Notes under the pieces: model-generated
Databases searched by the model: none
Seen by the model: only the letters and a program-made list of their open reading frames with translations
What the model was told of the DNA's origin: nothing
Shown: in pieces, positions 1 through 8,564 of the stretch
Layout: the number at the start of each line of letters is the position of its first letter
Position numbering within the stretch: the first letter of the stretch is position 1
Source of the DNA: Diplonema japonicum
Lineage: Eukaryota; Euglenozoa; Diplonemea; Diplonemida; Diplonemidae
Reading direction: 5' to 3'
Assembly: GCA_964019335.1 (NCBI GenBank)
Contig: OZ025659.1
Span: 682,001-746,000 of the forward strand
DNA length: 64,000 nt
Program-made: the position numbers and the translations under genes

Positions 1-1
1 G

Positions 2-751
2 GCTTTGCAGGAACTGCAGTTGGGGAGGCTTCGTGCGGCAAGGGCACCAACATCACATCCTCTCACACCGCCCCCTCCGGTGGTTGTCCCACCACCATCT
101 TCGTCACCACCGTTGACTAAATCACTGTTGCGAGAAGTGGAAGGAAAGCCTGTTAGTAAACAAAGTTCGACGAGATCCACAGCACAGTCTAAAGGAGCGG
201 GTTTTGGGTTGGCGTACGCGTCTCGGAGGGTGCATTACCCTAAATGGCCGCGGGGCGATATGGCGGGAAGAAGCACTAGCGGCACTGCGATGGTGACACC
301 CAGCCTTGCCCCGTTGACACCCGGTGTGTCTCTTATTGCGAAAGGTTCTGGGTTGCGGTCCATTCCTTCGCTGCTCTCATTGGAAGGCGGTAGTTATTCT
401 ACGCTCAACGCACCGTCTTCGCCTACAACTTCGATTGCTACAAATGAACATAAGTCGCCTGAAAGACGTGTATCAGGTTCCTGTGTCAGCTCCTCGTTGC
501 AGGATAAGAAGAGCATTGAGCTACGCGTCACCTTTCGAGGCACTCCTGAGATTGACTTTTCTCTTCGCACTAATTTCTTCTCTCTTAAGGGTGCGGACGA
601 CCAGATTCGCGCCATCCTTAAGTCGCTTTTGAAGCCAAAGCTCGAGATGCTTGCGAAGGGCATCGTCGTGCACTTGCCCGACGGGCAGGTCGAGTTCGGT
701 CCCCCTGCAGTGCCCCATGCGCCGGAGTCCCACAGTGACCTGCATATTTAA
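2..751 (+). CDS. Unknown protein, 3' part only
   Basis: The reading frame is open at the window edge and ends with TAA at 749-751, leaving about 249 residues. I do not recognise it. The first half is Pro/Ser/Thr-rich (a PPPP-VVV-PPP stretch near residue 25) and looks disordered. The last 80 residues are more regular, with alternating hydrophobic positions around residues 170-235 and a 'HLPDGQVEFGPP' segment that could close a small folded domain. There is no ATG near the edge. An AG at 9-10 could be an acceptor, so codon 1 may lie in an upstream exon outside the window. Third positions rich in G/C and the clean stop support real coding, but no function can be given. Confidence 0.6.
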   Translation, partial: ALQELQLGRLRAARAPTSHPLTPPPPVVVPPPSSSPPLTKSLLREVEGKPVSKQSSTRSTAQSKGAGFGLAYASRRVHYPKWPRGDMAGRSTSGTAMVTPSLAPLTPGVSLIAKGSGLRSIPSLLSLEGGSYSTLNAPSSPTTSIATNEHKSPERRVSGSCVSSSLQDKKSIELRVTFRGTPEIDFSLRTNFFSLKGADDQIRAILKSLLKPKLEMLAKGIVVHLPDGQVEFGPPAVPHAPESHSDLHI

Positions 752-997
752 GCTGAGACTTTTATGATAGATTTTGATAAGTTTTTGTTCTCTATTTTAT
801 GTTTTTTTTTTTTTGTTTTGTTAAGTCTATGAACCCCCCTCTCCGATGGCCCGTCTCGATCCTCACCTTGGCATCTAGACACTCAGAAAATGGTGATTTT
901 AGATGTGGCCTAGATGTTTGTCGGAAATACGTGTTTGAGGGGGGAGGAAAAAAAAACAAAAAAACCAAAAAATAAAAAAAAAGGGTAACAAAAAAAA

Positions 998-1999
998 ATG
1001 TCGGTGTTCCACAAGCTCCGCCCGCAGTGGCAGCAGACGATGCTTAGGATCGCATCGCCGGAGGCGACGATCAAGTACTACAAAGAGCACTTCGGGTGCA
1101 CGCTGCTGGACGAGATTCACTTCCCGAAGATGAACTTCAGCCTGTACTTCATGGCAACGCTACCAGGAGGGGTCGACTACAACCTGAAGCCGGGGACGAA
1201 AGAAGCACATGACTATGTGTGGAACTTCAAGGGCGTGACGCTGGAGTTCACCCACAACCACCCTGCAGAGGGGGCAGAGCCGTTCAAGGCGAACAATGGA
1301 AACGTGGAGCCGCACAGGGGGTTCGGGCACATCGCAATGCTGTGCAACGACGTGTACAAAACATGTGAAGACCTAGAGGCGAAAGGGGTGGGCTTCCAAA
1401 AAAAGCCTGACGAGGGAAGAATGAAGGGTCTGGCGTTCTGTCTGGACCCTGATGGTTACTGGATCGAGTTGGTGAAAAGGTCGGAAAAGCACAACCTGAA
1501 GACGGACTACAACCTCGCACAGACTATGATCCGAGTTAAGGATGGGAAGGCCTCCGCTACATTCTACGAAAAGTATTTCGGGATGACCCTTATCCGTGCC
1601 TCTCACTACCCGGAAGCTAAATTCAGCAACTATTTCATGGCTCAGCTTGATGACGAACAAAAGAAAACGATGCCCGACCCGTCGTCCCCAGAGGCAAAAG
1701 ACTTCCTCATGTCGCTTCACGACCCTATCCTCGAACTCACTCACAACCATGGGACTGAGACCCAAGAGGGGCCTGTGTACCACACTGGGAACACCGACCC
1801 CAAGGGGTTCGGCCACATAGGGTTCCTTGTGGACAACATTAAGGAATTCTGCGCAGCCTTGGAGGCAGATGGTGTTGCCTTCCAGAAGAGGCTTGACGAG
1901 GGCAGCATGAACATGCTCGCGTTCGCCAAGGACCCCACCGGGTACTGGATCGAGGTCGTTGAGAGGGGAATGGTCATCCCGGAAAAATTCCTTGAGTAA
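998..1999 (+). CDS. GLO1: Glyoxalase I (lactoylglutathione lyase), two-domain form
   Basis: This 333-residue protein would convert the methylglyoxal-glutathione hemithioacetal to S-lactoylglutathione in the cytosol. Two tandem glyoxalase domains are visible (about 8-165 and 168-328). Each keeps the full metal-ligand set: Gln in QQTMLRI / AQTMIRV, Glu in LEFTHN / LELTHN, His in GFGHI, and Glu in GYWIE. Both halves also carry the K-GLAF / NMLAF-DP-GYWIE signature. Fungal and apicomplexan enzymes are similarly duplicated, while the human enzyme has one domain per chain and dimerises, so this monomer should hold two active sites. The ATG directly follows an A-rich leader. It is a single exon followed by a spacer of T and A runs. 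Confidence 0.95.
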   Translation: MSVFHKLRPQWQQTMLRIASPEATIKYYKEHFGCTLLDEIHFPKMNFSLYFMATLPGGVDYNLKPGTKEAHDYVWNFKGVTLEFTHNHPAEGAEPFKANNGNVEPHRGFGHIAMLCNDVYKTCEDLEAKGVGFQKKPDEGRMKGLAFCLDPDGYWIELVKRSEKHNLKTDYNLAQTMIRVKDGKASATFYEKYFGMTLIRASHYPEAKFSNYFMAQLDDEQKKTMPDPSSPEAKDFLMSLHDPILELTHNHGTETQEGPVYHTGNTDPKGFGHIGFLVDNIKEFCAALEADGVAFQKRLDEGSMNMLAFAKDPTGYWIEVVERGMVIPEKFLE

Positions 2000-2196
2000 G
2001 AAAAAAAAAAAGTGTGAACGTCTTTTTTTTTATTTTTTTTTATTTTTTTAATTTTTCCCCCTTATTCTTGGGTGGGGTAAAAAAAGGACTGCATCTTTTT
2101 CTTGGTGTGGACTGTCGAGATTTTTTTTTTTTTTTAAAACAATGGTTTCGCTTCGCCATAAGAATTACAGGGAAACCCCCTCCCTCCCCGTCCCAA

Positions 2197-2592
2197 ATGT
2201 TATCTATCTATATGTGGGCAGCCCTTTGGTTCTTTGTGGGTTGGTGCACTGGGGCGCATCGGTTCTACGCGGCGTGGGGCTTCTTTAAGAATGAAGACAA
2301 GAAATCAGGATGGTGGAACATCTCTCTCGGCCTGCTGCAGATCGTATGCTTCCTCTCATTCGCTTTCATGGGGCACTATGTTCTGAACAACTGCAAATCG
2401 TGCAAAGATCCATCAAGTAACCCCATCGCAGGAGGATGCTGGGGTGACCAAACATTTCAGTACCAGTCCTTCTACATCTTGCATTACACTGGGGTTGCAA
2501 TCGCCATTCTTCGGTGGATCTGGGACGGACCTTGCTTTCCTCATATTTTGCGTTTGGTGCACTCGGCTGACTACACCATTCAGTTGCCCTAA
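2197..2592 (+). CDS. TM2-domain membrane protein
   Basis: This is a 131-residue integral membrane protein. It starts with a hydrophobic segment containing the TM2 hallmark (ALWFFVGWCTGAHRFY), then a short polar loop, a second helix (WWNISLGLLQIVCFLSF), a Cys-containing loop, and a third aromatic helix ending in the WIWDGP motif typical of TM2 proteins. I chose the ATG at 2197 because the open frame upstream (from 2014) is only poly-Phe/Lys translated from T and A runs, and an AG acceptor-like site (CAG at 2168-2170) lies just before it. Four Cys in the central loop may form disulfides or a metal site. Substrate and partners are unknown; TM2 proteins in animals are linked to Notch and phagocytosis, which need not apply here. 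Confidence 0.75.
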   Translation: MLSIYMWAALWFFVGWCTGAHRFYAAWGFFKNEDKKSGWWNISLGLLQIVCFLSFAFMGHYVLNNCKSCKDPSSNPIAGGCWGDQTFQYQSFYILHYTGVAIAILRWIWDGPCFPHILRLVHSADYTIQLP

Positions 2593-2927
2593 AAGAAGGG
2601 GTGGAGAGGAAAAAGAAAGAAATTTGTATCCGTTGAAATCCTCATATGCGGGAGAAAAAAGAGAAACAACTTGTAGGAGAAAAAAAAAAAGAAAAGAAAG
2701 AGGTTGAAAAGGAAAGGGGGGGGGGGGGGGGGGAACTGGTGCTCTCTCTCCCCCCATCCTCTCCTCTTTTTTCTTAAATTCTTCTCGATCAAATGTCTCT
2801 GATTTCTTCCCAACATTCAAAATAATTAGGATTCTTTTCTTTTTTTTTTTTTTTTTTTTTTCAGTAAAAAAAATGAAACCGCGGGTTTTTTTTCCCCCCC
2901 TTTCCATGATATATTCATCACAAAAAA

Positions 2928-2967
<40 letters not shown>

Positions 2968-2993
2968 GGGGGGAAAAAAAAGAGAAAAAAAAT

Positions 2994-4636
2994 ATGAGAT
3001 CGGCACTGACAAGGCGATGCGTGGAGGGAATGAGGAGGTACAAGGGGAGCTTCCCGTCTCTGGTGATCAACACAAAAGGGTACCACCCGCAGGGGGTATT
3101 CGCGGAAGCGCAGGCGGAGTTCTTGGAGCCTGACAGGGACACGGTATCGAAGCTGCACAGCCAGCTAAAGGCCGCAAACGCCGGTGTGGTGGCCCACTTC
3201 TACATGGACGCTGAGCTGCAGGGTGTTCTGGGGGCAGTAGACTACCCGCACATCTTCACAAGCGACTCTCTTGCGATGGCAGACGCGGCAGTGCAGATGG
3301 CAGAGCAGGGTGTCGACAAGATCATTGTCATGGGTGTGGACTTCATGTCCGAGAATGTGCGTGCGGTGCTTGACTACAAAGGCCACACCAACGTCCAGGT
3401 CTTCAGGCTCAGCGACAGCGAGATCGGCTGCACACTTGCCGCCTCTGCCGAGTCAGCGGGCTACAAAGCATGGCTGAACAAGGCTCGCAAGCACGGCAAC
3501 TCCCTTCACGTGGTGTACATCAACACCAGCCTGCTCACCAAGGCCTCCGCCCACGACACCGTCCCCACCATCACCTGCACCTCTTCCAACGTCGTGCGTA
3601 CCATCCTCCAGTCCTTCGACCAGATCCCCGACCTCACCGTGTGGTACGGCCCCGACACGCACATGGGGCACAACCTTGTGTCTCTGTTCACCGCGATGAG
3701 CAAGATGTCGAACGAGGACATCCAGAAGATCCACCCCGCCCACACGCAGGAGACCATCAAGGCGTTGATCCCCCGCTTGGAGGTGTACCCGCAGGGGACA
3801 TGTGTTGTGCACGAGATGTTCGGCGATGATGTTGTGAAGACGCTGCGCAACGAGTACCCCGACTGCAACCACACTGCGCACCTGGAGGTCCCGGGTGAGA
3901 TGTTCGCTCTTGCGTCGGAGGCGAAGCTTGCGGGCAAGGGTGCCGTGGGCTCCACGTCGGACATCCTGAACTTCATCAAATCGAAGATCGACCATGCGAT
4001 CACACAGGAGGGGCCGCAGACCATCCGTGTCACGCTCGGAACAGAGGCAGGGATGACAACACCCATCGCAAAGCAGATCAAAGCAAAGCTGACCGAGACA
4101 GGGAGGGATGACATCGACCTGGAGGTGATCTTCCCTGTGGCGTCGGAGGCTGTGGCTGCTGACAACACCATCGGCACAGGGATCGTTCCGGGTGTGGCAG
4201 CAGGTGAGGGCTGCTCCACCGCAGGGGGCTGCGCCACGTGCAAATTCATGAAGATGAACGACATGGACGGGCTTATGGACCTGCTCAAGGACATCAACAG
4301 CAACAAGGTATACAAAAAGAAGAAAAGAAATGTGTATTTCAAAATGATTGTCTTGTCTTTGTCCCCTCTTAGTAGTCTCTTTGGGGGGAAGGGAGAGGTG
4401 GGGGCACAAACAAAAATAACGTAACAAAACAAAATAGTCGCCCGCCTTCCTCAAAGCCTACCACCCTAAGAAGTACAATGAGACCATCTCTGGCCGATCC
4501 ACTGCTGATGTTGGTGGCGAGACAATTCTGCACATGAGGGCTTTCCAGGTGTGTTTTATTATTATTTTTTTAAACTTAATAACAGGCGACATCTACCCTT
4601 CCTGATGAGCTTGTGCAGCACGTTAAATCCATCTAA
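2994..4636 (+). CDS. nadA: Quinolinate synthase (NadA), three exons
   Basis: I propose exons 2994-4307, 4438-4548 and 4586-4636, giving 491 residues. NadA condenses iminoaspartate with dihydroxyacetone phosphate to quinolinate for NAD synthesis, using a [4Fe-4S] cluster. Family signatures include VVAHFYMDAE near the N-terminus, the TSDSLAMA helix, CTSSNVV, and a late GGCATCKFMKMN segment corresponding to the bacterial C-x-x-C-x-x-M-x-x-N region with cluster cysteines. Intron 1 (130 nt, GTATAC...TAG) and intron 2 (37 nt, GTGTGT...CAG) are both phase 0, and joining them restores a frame ending AFQ/ATSTLPDELVQHVKSI. Bacterial NadA is about 350 residues; here there are N- and C-terminal extensions. 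Few eukaryotes outside plants have this enzyme. No obvious targeting peptide is seen. Confidence 0.92.
4308..4437 (+). other. Intron 1 of nadA
   Basis: A 130-nt phase-0 intron with GTATAC donor and AATAG acceptor. Reading through it adds a Lys-rich tail and stops. Removal joins NSNK to SPAFLKAYHPKKY, which continues the family sequence. Confidence 0.8.
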
Positions 4637-5532
4637 AAAAGAAATAGGAACAAATGGCAGGGTAGGTAAATTCACCACCGGCTTTCTTTTTTTTCTTTTT
4701 TCTTTTTTTTTTTTCTTTTTTGGATGCTCAGTGCTTTTTCCCCCCGCTATTTTTTTTTTTTTTTTTTTTTTTCCCTCTGTTCTTGAACTCCCGTTCCCAT
4801 CCTTCCACCCCTCTTGAAAACAGTTTTTTTTTTTTTTTTTTTTTTTTTATGGCTTTGCACGGGCCAGTCAGTCACGATGCACATTCTTTTCTTTAAAAAA
4901 AAAATCACTTTCTAGACATTCAGTTTTTCTTCGAGAGCACAAAAGAAAAAAAGGAAATAATAGGGGGGGGGAAGCACTTCGAAGCAAAGGAAGAAATAAA
5001 AAAGAGGTGAGGGCGTTCCCTACTCTTTTTAAGATTTTAAATCAGTTGCAAAAAGAAAAAGAAGGGCGGGGGTAAACAAAGTGTAATTTGTGAACTTTCG
5101 GAGGAGGCAGGGAGCTATTCGAGTTTGCACCCACCTGTCCTTGCTTGGGAGGGTGCTGAGAGACACTTCTACTCCCCCCTTCATTCATCTATTCTCAAAA
5201 TCACAAAAGTTTCCCAGCCCTGCTTTTTTTTTTAAGGAAGGAAAGAAAATTACCACACCCAACGTCACCCTGCCAAAGCCACGTTAAAAGAAAATGCTTT
5301 GATACCTCACTAGCCGTGGACAAGCAATCCCCCCCCCCCCCCCCCATTCCTTTTTTTTGAAAAATCATTTGACAGTGTGTTTTTTTTTTTTTTTTTTTCC
5401 TCCCATCTTTCCACCATATTCGCATTTGTTATTCCCTCCCGACCCAAAGAAAAAAAAAAAAACAGATATTTTTTTCTTCTAAAATTTTTTTATTTACACA
5501 AAAAAAAAACACCCCCCCCCATTCCCCTTAAA
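4637..5532 (+). other. Low-complexity spacer
   Basis: About 900 nt between nadA and the SGNH-like gene. It consists mainly of T runs (4745-4770, 4825-4848, 5379-5398), A runs and a 17-nt C run near 5329. A more complex patch at 5085-5290 carries short open frames on both strands (one of 65 codons), but none has recognisable composition. I see no gene. Confidence 0.5.
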
Positions 5533-6627
5533 ATGAAAAGCAAAAAGCTAACGGCCGCGCTACTAGCAATAACAGCGGTGGCCGCAGCGACGACGGGAAC
5601 AGGATGCACGAGGGATGAAGATTGCACGGGCGACGCGTGGAAATGCGGGAAGGGGGCCAAGGACGAGACGGTGAAAGACTGCTCCCTCCCATCCGACGAG
5701 GGCACCGGGCTGACCTCAAAGTGCACGTGCTTCCAACCAGCATGCAAGCCCGTCGAGGTTAGTGTCAACGACACAAAATCAAAAATTTTATTCATCGGAG
5801 ACATGAAGTTTGCCCTGCTCTCCGACACCTTTGGAGTTCGGTACAGAAACACCCACAGCACCTACACGGCATCTCGCGAGGTTGGCATGAACGCCCGCTG
5901 GGCAAGAAAATGTGTTTCAACATGGTTGACCACCCCAAGCCCCTTCAGTTACATCGTGATCCAGCTAGGCAGAATGGATTCATCAAACGCGACAGCTGTA
6001 ATGTCATCTCCTGAGACTTTCCGTGATAACCTCAAAGGTTTGATCAACACTGTGAACGAGAGGTCTCCCAGTGCCAAGGTGGTGATTCTCCCTGTGATGC
6101 CCATGTTCAAGGAAGCTAAACTCAACCATTGGGACTACAACAGAATAATGGCTTTTAACAACATATCAGAATCCATGAACACATTGGCAAACATATGCCC
6201 TATCCTTGACTCCGATCACTTCGGGTCGCCGAAATTATGCGGAAACGTGAATTGGAGTGATGTGTGTGTTGTGCAAGAAACAGACCAGCTGTACCCTCAA
6301 GAAACAGCGCTTCAACATGATGAGGAGGGGCTTGCGATGGATTTGGCCTTTGGGTTCAGCAGCAAGGAGGGTGATATGATAACGTTGACATTTATCAACA
6401 AGTGCCTCCTTTATTCGCAGCCCTTGGAGGTCGTTGCAAAAGGCAATGTTGTTGTAAAGCCCCCTGACGTTCCCATACATTTCTCCTACAGAAGTAATAG
6501 TAACGTGATCTGGATCCGTAAGAAGGTCCGCGTCAGGGTCCGTATTCGAGTCCGCCGTAGGATTCGCATCAGGGTACGCCGGTATGTTCGAGTCCGTAGA
6601 AGGGTCCGGGTTAGATACTACTGGTAA
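5533..6627 (+). CDS. Secreted SGNH-hydrolase-like protein with Arg-rich tail
   Basis: This 364-residue protein starts at an ATG following a C/A-rich leader. Residues 1-22 form a signal peptide (KSKKLTAALLAITAVAAATT). A Cys-rich stretch with about eight Cys (25-75) follows. Then comes an SGNH/GDSL-like domain (about 80-235): ILFIGDMK stands where GDS is expected, LGRMDSS where GxND is expected, and a DSDHFG segment where the catalytic Asp-His usually lies. The Ser nucleophile position is not Ser, so hydrolase activity is doubtful. The last 35 residues alternate Arg with Val/Ile almost perfectly and end YYW. The family call is moderate; the secreted nature is better supported. Confidence 0.6.
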   Translation: MKSKKLTAALLAITAVAAATTGTGCTRDEDCTGDAWKCGKGAKDETVKDCSLPSDEGTGLTSKCTCFQPACKPVEVSVNDTKSKILFIGDMKFALLSDTFGVRYRNTHSTYTASREVGMNARWARKCVSTWLTTPSPFSYIVIQLGRMDSSNATAVMSSPETFRDNLKGLINTVNERSPSAKVVILPVMPMFKEAKLNHWDYNRIMAFNNISESMNTLANICPILDSDHFGSPKLCGNVNWSDVCVVQETDQLYPQETALQHDEEGLAMDLAFGFSSKEGDMITLTFINKCLLYSQPLEVVAKGNVVVKPPDVPIHFSYRSNSNVIWIRKKVRVRVRIRVRRRIRIRVRRYVRVRRRVRVRYYW

Positions 6628-6855
6628 AAAAAAAAAAAAAAAAAAAAAAGTTTTTTCTTTTTTCTATATTGATCCTCCTCTCCTAATAATTCGTCCCCTC
6701 CATTTTCTATTTCACTCTTTTTTTAAAAAAAAATACTCCCCCCTTTCTAATTTTTTTTTATATCTCTATTCTATTCTTTCTTTTTTTTTTATACTTTTTC
6801 TTGCTTTCCAAGTATTTTTTTTTAAAAAAAATAGAAGGGGGGGGTGAAAAAGGAA

Positions 6856-6975
6856 ATGCAGAAGGTGAGGACGTTGGCAAAACACGGCCCGGCTGCGGAC
6901 TTTGCAAAAGGAAAACAGCCGCCTTCTTATGCTGTCGTGTCGGAGGTAATGTCGGGGGTCCCTACTTTATTCAAG

Positions 6976-7007
<32 letters not shown>

Positions 7008-8350
7008 AGTCTGAACTGCGGAACCTGAAAAACTTCTTGGAACACGACCCATCGGTTGGCGTAAAGGAAGCACAGCATGAGAGGTCTCGACTCAAAGAAG
7101 CATCACAAGAGAGAGTGAAGCACTGGCCCGATTTGATAGAGACAATGAGGCTGAAGAAGGAAAAAGACAGAGTATCCCGTCTGGAGGAGGAAGAAGAAGA
7201 ACGCAAGAAGATCGACACAAAAGAAGCTGAGTACCAGTCCGACATACGCAGCAAGGCCTTAAACACGGCGAACCACATTCTGTACCAGCAGGACGACCGT
7301 GTGAAAACATTCTCCTCCAAGTTATTCCTGTCGCACGTGTTGGACGAACGCGCAAAGCAAGTCTTGCTTGAAAGACAGAAGAAAGAACTCGCCAAGCAGA
7401 AAGACTACGAGTGGTCCGTCATCCAGACAGAACAAACCAAACGTGCTAAGGACGAAGAGGAGGAAAAACTACAAAAACAACGAAGCAGCGCGTCCAAGCT
7501 CAAGCAGGAACAAAAAGCACAGCTTGCAGAAATCCGGGCCAGGAAGATAAAGGAACGCGAGGAAGAGCGCGAGGAAGGCCGGCAGATCCGAGAAGCCGCA
7601 GAGCGCGCGATTCTAAAGGAAAAAGAAGCCGAGGAACAAAAGAGAAAGAAAGCTGTGGAGATAAACAGGCAGTATATTGACGACAATAAGAGGCAGCGGA
7701 CGGTCCGTGAAGCGAAGATGAAGGAGGAGGAAGAAGAGCTGAACAAAATCAGACTCTTCGCGCGGCTGAAAGAGGAACAAATGTTAGAGAGGAAGAGACG
7801 AGCAGAGGAGAAATTCAACGCACAGCTCGGTGCGAGGCAAGCCATGATCGACAGACAAAGCGCACACTTAGAAGCCCTTGCTGACGAAGCAGAAGAAAGA
7901 GTCTTAACGCAAATGAGAGACGCAGAGAGGGAAAGGGACGCCCGAGAACTAAGAGAAAGCGACAAGCGGGCTAAACTATGGAACGAAATCCACACCTCGA
8001 GACAGAAACAACTCGCTATGAAGGAGAAAGAGAAAGAAGCGCAGAAAGTGCGTAACGGAAGAATCCAAGAAATCCAACACCGGCAGCAAAAATGTTTGGT
8101 GGACGAAGAGATCAAGGAGAAGGAAACAGCAAGGTCGAAAGCGGGGAGGCTGCAGTACTTCCAAAAACTGCAAATGAACGACAAGGAACACCGCAAAAAG
8201 GCGGAAGCTGAGAGGGAGCTGCAAGAGGGGCGCATGATGCTCGATTCGCTGCAAAAGGAAGAAGACATCTTTCAAGAGTACATCAGCAGCGTGATGACCA
8301 ACTTCGCAAAGCGGTCCCCCACGGGCCACACACCACAGCCCCCACCGTAG
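6856..8350 (+). CDS. Ciliary coiled-coil protein, CFAP210/CCDC173-like (TPH domain)
   Basis: Proposed exons are 6856-6945 and 7010-8350, giving 476 residues. Exon 1 encodes MQKVRTLAKHGPAADFAKGK and joins in phase 0 to SELRNLKNFLEHDP after a 64-nt intron that is half poly(A). The rest is a near-continuous highly charged helix rich in Glu, Lys and Arg. The segment around 95-145 (ALNTANHILYQQDDRVKTF then LSHVLDERAKQ) resembles the trichohyalin-plectin-homology family of microtubule inner proteins, best matching CFAP210/CCDC173 in my memory. CFAP45 or CFAP53 are the main alternatives. The likely location is inside the doublet microtubules of the axoneme. Confidence 0.65.
6946..7009 (+). other. 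Intron with 31-nt poly(A) tract
   Basis: Phase-0 intron, donor GTAATG, acceptor AACAG. An uninterrupted A run (6976-7006) lies directly before the acceptor, where a polypyrimidine tract would be expected. Confidence 0.75.
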
Positions 8351-8564
8351 GCAGTGTCCTGTTCTCATTCACGGCGTACATATGTTAATAGTCAACCCTT
8401 CATGCCCCCCTCTTTTTTATCTTCATTGTACTCCTACGGCATAGGGGAAAGGAAACATTTCTCTTTTATTTCTTCTTTTTTTTTCTGCTTCTCCAATTTT
8501 TTTATTTTTTTATTCAACACCCCTTCCCCCATGTTACCTTAATTAAAACCAGGCCGCAGCCATC

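Noticed and set aside
2014-2196. N-terminal extension of the TM2 protein
   Set aside because: It is translated from T and A runs (poly-Phe and Lys); the internal ATG at 2197 gives a normal TM2 protein.
3453-4454. Long minus-strand frames opposite NadA, ABCC, DnaJ and UGPase genes
   Set aside because: They mirror G/C-rich third positions of strong + strand genes and have no recognisable domains.
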